Origin: Sorex araneus
Taxonomy: Eukaryota; Chordata; Mammalia; Eulipotyphla; Soricidae
Length of the DNA: 64,000 nt
Reading direction: 5' to 3'
Assembly: GCF_027595985.1 (NCBI RefSeq)
Contig: NC_073313.1
Coordinates: forward strand, 80,127,994-80,191,993
Below are positions 11,790 through 22,501 of this stretch, one piece after another. Position 1 is the stretch's first letter. Every line of letters starts with the position of its first letter. The position numbers and the translations under genes are program-made. The notes under the pieces are model-generated. The model was not told the origin of the DNA and made no database searches. It was given only the letters and a program-made list of their open reading frames with translations.

Positions 11790-12880
11790 AATGTTTAACA
11801 CTATTAACAAAGACACAACTCTGATAAAATATAAATTAAGACTGCTTTTCTGCATACATGCATCAGATACACGAATTTCAAAGGGAATACCAGAATATGA
11901 AGACTTGACAGTTGTTCATATACATGAATAACTCTACCTATCAAGTTAAATCCTTTACTTGCACACTAGATCCAAAACTTTCTAACTTTCTCGATATAAT
12001 TACGCCAGAAGATCTTTTCTTCAACTTCTTTATCCCCAGTTTCTCTCCTCTTTACAACTAATCTTCCCTTGTTTAAAGCTGATATCCCAAATCAACTCCT
12101 TTCCTTCCTTCATATTTCAGTCAAATATTCAGAAAAACAACACACCAAACACTATGTGGAGCTCGCTATGAATTTAAAATTATCTCAGCACTTTAAAATC
12201 AAGCAATGCAATTCACTATATGAGCAGTCTAAAGATTAAGAAATCCTATGGCAATATTGATGGAGACCAAAATGTGCCACTTTGACATAGGAGTTATTTT
12301 GTACTAAGGCAATTGAGAAAAAGCAGATACATCAGGATCTCAATGACCGCCAAATTTCCTTTTGTAAAGAAAACATCCTCCTCTTTAAATCCTCAGGAAT
12401 TAAAGAACAGCACACGGAGATAGAATCAAAATGAGTTAATAAAACAAAGACCAGTCCTCATCTACTATATATTTCCTAGTTACCTATCTACAATTTACCT
12501 GTTCTCTAGGAGGCTAAACTCCAATTTTATTTATCTAGTCTGCTTCCCAAAATTTATCACCCTTTATAAAAGTAGTATATAAGGCTATGAATCTAACAGC
12601 CATTTGGGTTGTTCACATTTTTCTTGAATTTTCTATAAATGTAAAATTAAAAATATTAACTTCATTGAAGTTTAGTCATTAAAAATGTAAACTTATTCTC
12701 CTGGTATTATGTGTTTTCTAGGTTAATTTTTATATCTCATGTAAAAAATCACCAGAAGTTAGGGTACTTTTCATTCATAATAAAACTCCAACAAGAATTT
12801 TAAAAAATCTATCATTTTGATTAAAAGAATCTATAGAAAGTTCACATTTAACATCAAATTTAATGAAATGCAATTAAAGC
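11790..12880. other. no recognised gene or repeat
   Basis: AT-rich sequence without a supported ORF or assignable mobile element. Confidence 0.5.
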
Positions 12881-13150
12881 CAATGAAATACAATAATATG
12901 AACAAATTGCAAAAATGTTTTGCTCAGTGAAAGAGATCAGAGAGATATGATTCATGCTGTATGATCCCATTTACGTAAGTCGGCTAGCAAAACAAATCCA
13001 TAGTGACAAAAACAACTCTACAGTGATATGAAAGATTGGAGTTGCCTGGGTCTGAGTATTAAAGGAAGGTATTAACTGGAAGGGTACAGAATATGCCACA
13101 CCAAATCCACCAGTTTTGCTTATTAATTGTTCTGAATATATTAACAGAAT
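12880..13150 (+). mobile_element. ancient L1 3' end
   Basis: It contains 'tgaaagagatcagagag' followed by 'catgctgtatgatcccattt', the hallmark of old mammalian L1 ORF2 ends and 3' UTRs. Diverged. Confidence 0.65.
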
Positions 13151-13174
13151 CAGCTGGTACAAGAACACCAACCC

Positions 13175-13440
13175 ACTTTTTAAAAATTTTAAACTGTTAT
13201 TTACAAAATTATTGATAGTTGAGTTTTAGGCATTTCATTGAGGCATGAAATAGTTCAACACCAGTCCCACCAACAGTGTTGACTTCCCTCCACAGTGTTC
13301 CTGTATCCCCTTCCCACCCTAGTCCCTCACCCCATCTCGACCTGTCAACTTGACAAAGCTTCCGTAGTTGCTTCTTAGATCTAATTTTCAGTTTTCTTTG
13401 TCCCACTGGGGACAGGACTCTCTCATGTGAAAAATACCAT
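13175..13440 (-). mobile_element. L1 3' end, old
   Basis: Antisense L1 3' UTR words ('tacaaaattattgatagttg', 'caacaccagtcccaccaaca') shared with 9120-9300. Confidence 0.65.
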
Positions 13441-13524
13441 ATGTCCCTGGAGACAAAAGGCAACCTATCAGCAGAGGCAAGTAATTTATGCCTGAAAAGA
13501 CAGTAAACAGGTCTTTCATTTCTT

Positions 13525-13620
13525 TTTTCTCAGGGGACTATATGTATTGTTGGGGGTTGAACCCAGGTCTGCAATGTGCAAGGCAAACTCCCTCCCTGCT
13601 GTACCAGTTGCTCAGGCTCC
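13525..13620 (-). mobile_element. short-family SINE fragment
   Basis: Antisense head and adjacent body: 'gttgggggttgaacccaggt', 'gcaaggcaaactccctccct'. Confidence 0.75.
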
Positions 13621-13924
13621 ACTAGTCTTTTACTTCTTTACTGATTATTTACTACTCCCATCCTTACTTTTTTGTCTTGTGAATTCTACTCAAATTTGCT
13701 TTGTCCAAAGGTATAAAAGTAACTGCATGCTTGATCACTGCTTTGAGCCTCATATCCTTGGACACCCGTAAGTATAACATTGCAATTTGTTTTTCTCTTG
13801 TTAATCAATCTTATACCCATTTATTCAGTAGACCAAACAAAGAAGGGAAATGTTTTCCTCCCCTGCAAGTGGTAATGGCACAAAGGAATTATTTGTTGTG
13901 ATGGTAATATTCTGTCTTTTGTTG

Positions 13925-14070
13925 TTGTTTTTTGGGAGACAGCCTGCTAAATCTGGCTCTGATCTAAAGGATAACTCCTGGCGCGGTGGTTGGAGGGCCA
14001 TATGCAGTGCTGGAGATCAAACCCAGGTTTGCCTGGGCACGCTACCCACTGTACTTTCTCTAGAGTCCAA
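13925..14070 (-). mobile_element. short-family SINE, diverged
   Basis: Antisense 'gggccatatgcagtgctgga' and 'tcaaacccaggtttgcc' with a degraded head. Old copy. Confidence 0.7.
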
Positions 14071-14074
14071 TATT

Positions 14075-15327
14075 CTGTGTCTTGATTGTGGTAGTGAGAT
14101 GTAAAGCATTTAAGAGAATTCATCAGAATTGGTCCTGCAGTACAGGACATGCCTAGTATATGTGAAGCCCTGAGTTCAATTCTTGGCACAGAATTCCCCT
14201 CCTCAGTTCCTTGGTACCCCCACCCTGCACCCCCCACACACATGAGAACTACTGGGAGTGAGAACCCTACCATTCAGCCAGAATACTGGAGCTGTCTAAC
14301 CCATGCACTGGGCTAAGCCAAAAATAGATGGGAGTAACCCTGGGGAACTACACCCCCCAAAAGTGCTGGTGGTGCCCTCTAAAACATGTGTACTTCTCTG
14401 TTATTTGCACCTTAAACATAGCAAAACTATGAAAGGTAGAAGAAAGGGCTTCCTGGCAACCTTGGGACTCGAACAAAGACAGAAGAATGAGTTCCATGGC
14501 TTTTCTGTTTGCCTCCCAAATATTCACTGGAAAAGCCTAGATCCCACAATAGCCAATGAAGCAAAGCGCCAAGAAAAGCTTTTATCCTCTAGCCAAAGAA
14601 CTGAAAAAGGACTGATCTAACATAACAAGATGCCATTTTGGCATTGCGCATTTTCCACTAGTAGAAGAGTCACACCCTTCCCTGACTGAGGGTTGAGCTT
14701 ATGGGAAATCTCCCCTCCACCCCAGTTCCCGCCCGGACCACCATTCTGCATACTACAAACCCTCCTCTATTATTTTTAAACCCTGCCACTATCAATGGGT
14801 AATTTTATAACTAGAAGGATGTCTGAGTACTTCCTTTAGGAATTAAGGGGAAGTAGAGACATTCTCAAAGGAAATCTAAGAGCACTGGTTGCCAGCAGAC
14901 CTACACTTAAAGAATGGTTAAAGGAAATTCCCTAAAAAGAAAGGAAATTATAACATAAGGAGGATGGGACCTCAGGAAACCAAACAAACTTATGGAATGA
15001 GTAAAAACAAAGGTAAATAGAACAGAATGACTGTATCCTTTTGAGTTTTTAAAGTCATTTTTGTGATTAAAGTAAAAACTATATCTAATCTGTGTTTAAT
15101 GTATAGAAAGAAAATATTTAAGCTATTTATATTTTTTATGGAGAACGGATAGTAAAGGGATATAAATGGAAGTGGACCTAAACCATTTAACTGAAGTGGT
15201 TTAAATTATTACACTATGAAATCAATGTATATTGCATTAAAATGATAAAATTATAAAATTCTAAAGCGCTATACAAAAACACTATAACAATATAAAGTGC
15301 TACACAAAAACATAAAAGCTCTCTGTG
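14075..15327. other. no recognised gene
   Basis: A tRNA-SINE-like remnant may lie at 14130-14200 ('gttcaattcttggcaca'), but nothing else is assignable. The 105-codon open frame at 14303-14620 has no recognisable domain. Confidence 0.45.
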
Positions 15328-15508
15328 AGGGGCCAGAGCCATAGTAGAGCAGGAAGGACGCTTGCCTTGCATGGGGACAACCTGGATTCAATACCCTGGA
15401 CTCCGTATCATCCTCTGAGCAACTGCCAGGAGTGATTCCCTGATTGCAGAGCCATGACTAAGCCCTCAACACCACTCAGTGTAACCCACAAAATAAACAC
15501 AAGAAAGA
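15328..15508 (+). mobile_element. short-family SINE, diverged
   Basis: Head 'gccatagtagagcaggaagg', B-box-like 'ggattcaat', body 'actgccaggagtgattccct', A-rich end. Confidence 0.8.
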
Positions 15509-15784
15509 ACAAGAAAGGCACTATCAAAGACATTCTTCATAAATCAAAATATTTTTAAAAATGTTAAATAATCTGTAGAAAGGCAGGTAAAGGAAAACAT
15601 GTGAAACAAAAGAAACATAAAAACAATAAAATGCCACTCTTAAGTGTTAACATCTCAACAAACCACTTTAAATACGAATTTTGTAAAAATTACAATTAAA
15701 TGACAGAAATTGGCTGAGTAGATTTTTAAAGTCATGACCTCACTCTATGTTGTCTACCAAAAACTCACCTGACATTTTTGTTTT

Positions 15785-15990
15785 GCTTTAGTTTTACTTT
15801 AGCCTGTTACTTAGTTTTACAATATTGTCAATGGTAGAGATTCATGCATACAACATTCCGACACCAGATCACCATCATAGTGTTCATTTCCTTCCACCAT
15901 TGTCTGAAGACTTCCTCCTCCCCAACCACCCAACTTAATCATTCATACATCCACACTTCCACACCTCCACAATGTCTCACTACCCTGGTA
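15785..15990 (-). mobile_element. L1 3' end, old
   Basis: Antisense L1 3' UTR words 'attcatgcatacaacattc' and 'gacaccagatcaccatcata', also found at 46475-46620. Confidence 0.6.
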
Positions 15991-15999
15991 AGCTTCTGG

Positions 16000-16620
16000 T
16001 AAACTTTAACAAGAAAAAAGCATCCAAAGAGGGGGAGAACATATTAACAGAAGTTTCCTCAAAGAAGACTCATAGATGGAGAAAGAGATAACAATTAGTT
16101 AAGAGAACTTAAAACTGTGAAGGCTCTTTCAGGTCATTGGTGTAATGGACCTAATTTAACAATAATTTGGAAAACAGCAATATTTCTGCCCAACAATTAA
16201 CTTCCATGTGATGCCAGTATACTTAAAATTATAGTAGCCTCATTGATTATCAAGGTTATCCTTCACGTATATTGGCCAAGAACAATTTCAGACATTTTAC
16301 CTGAATTCTGATCTTTTATTTTTGAAAATTTTAAAGTTGAGGTTGGAAAAAAGACCAAGATTCACCTGAAAATGAAAGAAAAATGCATATTTTAAGGGCA
16401 CAATTTCACATCTCTTTAAATGTACCGTATCCCTTGCATATACACCTTAGGCCCTACCAAAGCACCAATAATCCTATTTTTCAATTGATTGGGTCCCTTC
16501 TTTGCTCTGGTCCCTCTACCCTTTCTCATCTGGCAACCTCATTCCTGAAGTCAGAGTTCAAGGGGTAATTTTCTTTTGGTTTATCTGTTTACTTACTTTG
16601 TTTCTTTATAACTCACATAA
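16000..16620. other. no recognised feature
   Basis: Unassigned AT-rich sequence between L1 pieces. Confidence 0.45.
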
Positions 16621-16783
16621 TAGTTAAATCATCCAGCCATTAGAGAAAAGGGAGTCATGAAATTTTCTGATACATGGATGGGCATGGAGAATATCATGAT
16701 GAGTGAAATGAGTAAGAAGAAGGGAGGCATACATAGAATGACCATACTCATTTGTGGGATACAAAGAAACATAACCTGAGAAT

Positions 16784-17447
16784 CATGTATCACTGTCATC
16801 CCATTGTTCTTCCATTTATTTGAGCAGGCACCAGTAATGTCTCTATAACACTCAGCCCTGAGATTTTAGCAGCCTCTCCTTACTCATCTTTCCCACTGAT
16901 TGGAGGCTCTTTCAGGGTCAGGATAATAAGATCTATTGTTACTGTTTTGGCATATCGAATACGCCACGGTAGCTTGCCAGGTTCTGCCATGCAAGTGGAA
17001 TACTCTCGGTAGCTTGCCGGGCTCTCCGAGAGGGATGTATATATCTTTTACTGAATTTGGGATATAAATACACCATGGGGAGCTTGAAAGGCTCTCCTGT
17101 GCAGGCAATAGACTCTTAGAAGCTTGTCAGGTTCTCCAAGAGGGAGAACAAGGCTATTAGATGTTGTGCAGCTGCAAAGCTTCCGGAAGCTTGATCTTAT
17201 AGTCTCTGGATGTTGGCCGTTGGTGGGATTACACAGTGCTAGGGACAGTTTGTGGGTGTGCCTGCCAAACTACTGGAAAATGAGGGGTCTGGGTGGAGAA
17301 GACCCAGTCCCAATCCGAGCAGGCTTGGAGATCTCAGCCTCGGGTCCAGCACACCTGGGTTCCTCTGCCGGTCCCTTCATGCGTGAGGCTTGTCTGATCA
17401 TGTGGAGAGTGGCCTTAAGCATGGCTGTGACTGGGTTCTGGAGGTCT
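16784..17447 (-). mobile_element. non-autonomous RTE deletion derivative without a tRNA head
   Basis: A 664-bp insertion in an L1, flanked by 'tgagaat' (16777-16783 and 17448-17454). On the minus strand it first carries sequence resembling the upstream RTE 5' UTR (17130-17447, weak match). Two copies of the 'agcctggcaagctacc' segment follow (antisense at 16950-17035 and 17060-17145). Next comes a block matching the RTE 5' UTR just upstream of the ORF (16855-16925, antisense of 'ccctgaaagagcctccaatc'). It ends in the RTE 3' end and its TGATAC-type tail (16784-16850). Nearly the whole RTE ORF is missing, so it must have been mobilised in trans. Confidence 0.78.
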
Positions 17448-17465
17448 TGAGAATAATAAGAGAAC

Positions 17466-17498
<33 letters not shown>

Positions 17499-17537
17499 AA
17501 TAATACCCCCAAAGAATAGAAACTAAGGCCAGGAGGA

Positions 17538-17590
17538 CTGATGTAACTGCCCTCCCCCATTGCCACAATGGGGGAGGGCAGTTACATCAG
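17538..17590. repeat. perfect 25-bp inverted repeat with 3-nt loop
   Basis: Arms 17538-17562 and 17566-17590 are exact reverse complements around the loop 'cca'. In the related L1 3' UTR at 23685-23745 the corresponding place holds non-palindromic sequence between 'ccaggagga' and 'ggcagttgggatagagaagg'. The left arm therefore replaced ordinary L1 sequence by an inverted copy of the right arm. Confidence 0.95.
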
Positions 17591-18011
17591 AGAAGGGACC
17601 ACGATGACAATGCTAGTGGACAAGAACAGGATGCTGAAAGGAGGTAAAGCTATCAGCATGATAACCTTTCAGTAACAGTACTGAAAACCACAGTGCCTAA
17701 AAGGAAAAAGAGAAAAGTGTCTGCCATAAAGGCAGGCTGGGTGAGTGGGGGTGGGGGGAAGGGAATTTGGGGCCATTGATGGAGGGAACTGGACACTGGT
17801 GAAAGAATCGGTGCTCAGATATTGTATGACTGAAACTCAATCATGAACAACATTGTAAGTCTGTATATAAAAGTGATTCAATAAATTAAAAAAGAAATAA
17901 AATGAAAACCCATGGCTTTCCTATATAAAAACAACGAAAGAGAAGAGAGAGATATTAGAAAAGCAGCCCCATTTACAATCGTGTCTCAGAAAATTAAGTA
18001 CCTCAGAATCA

Positions 18012-18254
18012 ATATCGCTGTCATCCCGTTGCTCATTGATTTGCTCGAGCGGGCACCAGTAATGTCTCCATTGTGAGACTTGTTGTTACTGTTTTTGGCA
18101 TATCAAATACACCACGGGTAGCTTACTAGGCTCTGCCCTGGGGGGAGATATACTCTCAGTAGCTTGCTGGGCTCTTCGAGAGGGGTGGAGGAATCGAACC
18201 CGGGTCTTCCGCGTGCAAGGCAAACGCCCTACCTGCTGGACTATCGCTCCAGCC
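18012..18254 (-). mobile_element. long-family SINE inside L1
   Basis: Full-length reverse copy flanked by 'cctcagaatca' and 'cctcagattca', which is duplicated L1 target sequence. It has the RTE-like block 'gagcgggcaccagtaatgtc', body 'agcttactaggctctgccc', and tRNA head ending 'tatcgctccagccc'. Confidence 0.93.
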
Positions 18255-18487
18255 CACCTCAGATTCAGATTAACTAAATATGTGAAGGACCCTACAAAGA
18301 AAACTACAAAACACTACTGCAAGAAATGAAAGAGGACATGAGAAAATGGAAACACATCCCTTGCTCATGGATTGGGAGGATTAACAACATCCTCAAAACA
18401 TTGTACAGATTCAATGAAATTCCAATAAGGATACCTATGACACTTTTCAAAGAAATAGATCAAACACTCCTGAAATTTGTATCACTT

Positions 18488-20284
18488 GTATCACTTGTAG
18501 TCCCGTTGATCTTCAATTTGCTCAAGCGGGCACCAGTAATATCTCCATTTGTCCCTGTTGCGAGCTAGTGTAGCCCAATGATACCTGCGCGCTCCAGGAA
18601 CAGAAAGAGCCTCAAATCGTTCATTCAGAGATTTGACGAAGAAATCTGACCATCTAGTTGGTTGGCGGCCACGAGGTCTTCTGATGTCCCGTGGAATCCA
18701 GTCGGTAACAGCTCTAGTCCAACGGTCATCTCTGAATCGCATTACATGACCGGCCCATCTGATTTTTGATGCCTTGGCAAACGAGTCAGCATCCCTGATT
18801 TTTGACCGTCGACGAAGGTCAGAACTCTGATTCCTTCTCTCACTTGAGTGAGACATGATATTCCCAGCATAGCTCTTTCGATTCCTCTTTGGGATACCCT
18901 AATAGCATTCTCGTCCTGCTTGCGTAGGGCCCAGGTCTCTGAGGCATATGTTAGTGCAGGAAGAATGGTGGAATAAAAAAGATGTGCCCGTAGTCAGAGG
19001 TTCTTCGTTCTCTTAACCACCTCTTCGACGCTATTGAATGCATTCCAAGCTGCTCTTTTCCTCCTGTGCAGTTCTGGCACCAAGTCATTCCTCATGTTGA
19101 TTTCTCGACCCAGGTACACATAGCTGCTTCATTCGGAAATGCTCGTTCCATTGAGAGAAAGTGGAGCTTCAGGGACCAGTTCGTTTTTCATGAACATTGT
19201 CTTGTTGAGATTCAGCTACAATCTGACCTTACCACACTCGCGGTCGAAGTCGGCCAGCATTTGTGCTGCTTGGCTAATGTTTGGCGTTATGAGAACGATG
19301 TCATCAGTGAAGTGGAGGTGGTGTAATTGCAGACTGTCTATCTTCACTCCCATTCCTTCCCACTCCAGTCGTCGCATGATGTTATCAAGGGTGTCACTGA
19401 AGAGTTTTGGTGAAATGGTATCACCTTGCCGCACCCCTCTCTTTACATCAATGATCACTTCCTTATAGAATGGTGAGATCCTGGTAGTGAATCCACAATA
19501 CAGCTCATGGAGGATTTTGATATACTAAGTTTGAACGCCCTGTTTGGCCAAGGCTTCGATGACCGCCTCAGTCTCAACAGAATCGAAGGCCTTCTTTAAG
19601 TCGATGAACGTTAGACAGAGCGGCATCTTGAACTCTCGCGAAACTTCCATGAGTTTGGTCACTGTGTAGATATGTTCTATCGTGCTGAATCCTCTTTGGA
19701 ACCCAGCTTGCTTGCATGGTTGTTCTTCATCTAGTGTTCTGCCTATTCTATTCAGGATGACACGAGAGAACAGCTTGTAGACGAAAGACAACAGGCAGAT
19801 TGGGCAATAGTTGCCGATGTCGTGGATGTCTCCCTTCTTGTACAACAGAACGGTCTTACTGGTTTTCCACTGGGATGGAACCTTGCATTCAGACAGGTAG
19901 CGTGTGAAGAGTCGGGCCAGTGTATTGATGAGTACTGGCGGCAGATTCTTCAGGTGTTCGGGTCTGACCTTGTACGGACCAGGTGCTGTTCGCATCTTTA
20001 CCAGCGAAATGGCGTGTCGGATTTCAGAAGGGAGAACGTTGGGAACAACATATCCATCCTGCGCAATTTGGTATGTGTGCAGGTGGACATGGCTGTCAAA
20101 GAGATCCGAGTAGAAGTCGTGAATAATTTTCTCCATTGCCTTTCTGGAGGATATGATAGATCCATTGAGGCGTCAGAGGGCAGTCATCTTGGTCCTGTAG
20201 TTGGCAAAGGACAGGCGAGCGCTGCGAATACTTTTCCCGGCTTCTGCTGCGCTGGCCAACACTGCTGCTCTTCTCTCTTTGAGG
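18488..20284 (-). pseudogene. RTE reverse transcriptase and C-terminal domain, disabled
   Basis: This is the reverse transcriptase half of the RTE polyprotein, which would make cDNA from element RNA at a nicked target. Reading right to left: a frameshifted start region near 20284-20140; then 20136-19525 with the finger/palm region (ICLLSFVYKLFSRVILNRIG) and motif A 'FIDLKKAFDSVE'; an in-frame TAG near 19522; then 19458-19216 with motif B 'GVRQGDTISPKLF' and catalytic motif C as FTDD rather than the usual FADD/YADD. Another TAG at about 19214 and further breaks follow. The C-terminal part is 18856-18491 with [20 protein letters not shown] and TRWSDFF. The two catalytic Asp of motif C are present, but the stops abolish a full product. 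It is an ordinary LINE relic, not a host gene. Confidence 0.9.
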
Positions 20285-20920
20285 ACCCAGACACTGCCAC
20301 CCTCCAGGTTGCTCTCTGGACATTTGGGCTGAATCTCACGCACGAGTGAAGCCCTGCAAAGCCAGGTAAGCAGAACTTTGCGACCTTAGCTCTAGGTTCA
20401 ACGAGACCTGGAAACAGGATCCTCTGTTTGCCTCCTCCAATCCCTGGCATCTGAGGCAGGGGTCCAACCCAGAAGCCCCACCCTACCTCACTGGCCAACC
20501 CCCACACATCCACTACCCAGACACCACAACCTTCCAGATTGCGCTCTGGACAGCACAGCCGCTTTTCAGCCCCGTGACACACCATAAAACACTTAATTCC
20601 TATTATTCCCACACCATATTTGATAGGGTTCAAATTTGGTGTGAATCATAGTAACACCTCTAAGGGCAATTGGAGGCCGCCCTAAAAACCTCTGCCTCTT
20701 TCAGAGAGCCTGGCAAGCTACCAAGAGTATTGAGCCTGCACGGCAGAGCCTAGCAAGCTACCCATCGCGTATTCGATATGCCAATAACAGTAACAACAAT
20801 TGGACTCATCCATCTGTCACCGAAAGAGCCCCCAATACAGCAGCGTTAAGAAAGATGAGCAAACAGAGGCTGAAAAAATCTTGGAGATGAACTAGACTGC
20901 CAAAACGAAGAAAGACTAAG
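20285..20920 (+). other. RTE 5' UTR (inverted segment), with internal repeats and SINE-body homology
   Basis: Non-coding region preceding the endonuclease start. Two related segments begin 'acccagacactgccaccctc' (20286) and 'acccagacaccacaaccttc' (20515), suggesting monomer-like duplication. At 20690-20800 the sequence is colinear with the body of the long SINE family ('agagcctggcaagctacc', 'cgtattcgatatgcca', 'aacagtaacaacaa'). From 20815 to 20895 it matches the extra block in 16784-17447 and 29146-29220 ('ccgaaagagcccccaat'). It lacks a tRNA head and a SINE tail, so it is not simply an inserted SINE. Confidence 0.75.
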
Positions 20921-21978
20921 ATGATTGTCTGTACTTTCAACGCACGGTCACTGGCATCAGAAGCATCCATCGAGGACATGATGGTGCAAGCCCAGAAGAT
21001 CAAATACGACATCATTGGTCTGACCAAAACAAGGAGACATCAATCACATCACGCCATTTTCGACACTGGAGAAGAATTGTTCCTCGGAACATGCGACAAC
21101 AGAGGCGTTGGTGGCGTTGGTGTCCTTGTCAACACGAACCTGGCCATGAGCATCGATTCATTTGAAGGCCTAACAACCCGAATTGGACGATTATGCTTGA
21201 ATAGATGTGGCTCACTGCCTGCAGTTTCTATCTTCATCGTCTATGCACCAACTTCCAACTACGATGAAGAAGAAATTGAGAGGTTCTACATGGAACTGGA
21301 GAAGTTCTATAAAGAAAACCACACCTTCTACAAGAACATTGTTGGTGATTTTAATGCCAAGATAGGTCCGAGAAGGTCGCCAAAGAACTCCACATTGGGA
21401 CACATGACCTAGAATGGAATGATCAGGGTGAGAGACTATCTGAATTCGTCATGTCGACCAAGACCATCCATGGTAACTCACAGTTCCAGAAGGCTGAATC
21501 TAAACGCTGGACATGGGAGTCTCCCGGTGGACAGTTCCACAATGAAATTGACCACATATTCAATCGAAGGTTTTGCCTAACCGATGTCGCTGTTGTCCCA
21601 AAATTCCAAATGGCATCGGACCACCGTCTCCTTCGTGCGAAATTCTACTTCACAGAACAGGGAGAAAAGTCTGCAAAATTTAAGTCTAAGAAGACAACTC
21701 CCAGAATGACCACCAACTGGAAGCTCTTTGGCACTATTGCAGCAACGTGGGAAGATGAGGTCCTTGACAACATCGACGAGGAATACGGTCGACTGGTTCA
21801 GCACCTCCATGTCTGTGCAAAGAATGCCGAGAGTGAGAAAGCCACAAACAGACGCCTGTCTTCAGAAACTCTCGAGCTCATTCGTCAACGTGGTTTGGCA
21901 CGAACCTCAGGCAACCACAAGCTAACGTCTGAGCTCACAAAGCTGTGCAGAGATGCGATAAAGGAAGACCTCAAAGTG
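20921..21978 (+). pseudogene. RTE apurinic-type endonuclease domain, disabled
   Basis: N-terminal endonuclease of the RTE polyprotein, which normally nicks target DNA. An ATG at 20921 opens a frame with TFNARS (motif I), then GLTKTRRH where related elements have a catalytic Glu (here Lys36), APTSNYDEEE, and GDFNAKIG. A single frameshift near 21375-21400 moves the reading to the frame open at 21451-21990, which has PGGQFHNEIDHIF and the catalytic SDH motif in 'MASDHRLLRAKFYF'. The segment ends at EDLK, the inversion breakpoint. The E-to-K change and the frameshift both indicate a dead enzyme. Confidence 0.88.
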
Positions 21979-22435
21979 AAATTCATATGAAAAAAATAAA
22001 TCCTTACAAATAGCAAAATCAATCCTTGAGAAAAAGAAATGGGAGGCATTACCTTTCCCAACTTCAAACTCTACTACAAAGTGGTAGTAATTAAAACAGC
22101 ATGATATTGGAATAAAAACAGACCTACACATCAGTGGGACAGAATTGACTGTCCTGACACCAACCCTCAAATATACGATCACCCAGTCTTTGATAAAGGA
22201 GTAAGAAATATGAGGTAGACCAAGCAAAGCCTCTTCAACAAGTGCTGTTGGCAAAACTGGGCAGCTACATGAAAAAAAGAACTCATACCTCTTTATAATG
22301 CCAGGTACAAAAATCAAATCAAAATGTAAAAAACCTCAATATCAGACCTGAATCCATACGGTAATTTTTATATAAGATATATTTATATACAAGACACATG
22401 TATAAGATTTGTAGCTTATATTTATATCCTATATA

Positions 22436-22464
22436 TCTTATATATGTCTCATATATATATATAG

Positions 22465-22498
<34 letters not shown>
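22436..22498. repeat. (TA)n microsatellite
   Basis: Runs of TA interrupted by 'gggc' within L1 sequence, immediately 5' of a long-family SINE. The SINE probably integrated beside it. Confidence 0.95.

Positions 22499-22501
<3 letters not shown>

Larger units (their letters stand above)
16625..17895 (+). mobile_element. 5'-truncated L1 3' region, split by an RTE derivative
   Basis: L1 ORF2 end and 3' UTR at 16625-16783 ('acatggatgggcatggagaa', 'ctcatttgtgggata') resume at 17448 and end at 17895 with 'aaaagtgattcaataaa'. The interruption at 16784-17447 is flanked by a TGAGAAT duplication. The resumed part carries an (AAT)n tract at 17466-17495 and the hairpin at 17538-17590. Confidence 0.85.
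18478..21976 (-). mobile_element. near full-length RTE-clade LINE with 5' inversion (RTE1_Sar-like)
   Basis: This 3.5-kb element is inserted into L1 ORF2, with the target duplication 'tgaaatt' at 18471-18477 and 21977-21983. The 3' half (RT and C-terminal domain) lies on the minus strand at 18478-20284. The 5' half (5' UTR and endonuclease) is inverted and lies on the plus strand at 20285-21976. Both halves share the 8 nt 'cctcaaag' at their split point (20277-20284 antisense; 21969-21976 sense). The protein breaks at EDLK in one half and resumes with ERRAAV in the other, so almost nothing was lost. The protein resembles RTE elements of nematodes; a shrew-nematode transfer of this family is recalled from the literature, not tested here. 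Stops and a frameshift show it is inactive. Confidence 0.9.

Noticed and set aside
19525..20136. 203-codon reverse transcriptase ORF as a host gene, retron or domesticated RT
   Set aside because: It is part of a decayed RTE element with in-frame stops, an inverted 5' half and target-site duplications.
20690..20800. A SINE inserted in the RTE 5' UTR
   Set aside because: It has no tRNA head, no SINE tail and no duplication, and homology to derivatives continues past it to 20895; more likely original RTE sequence.
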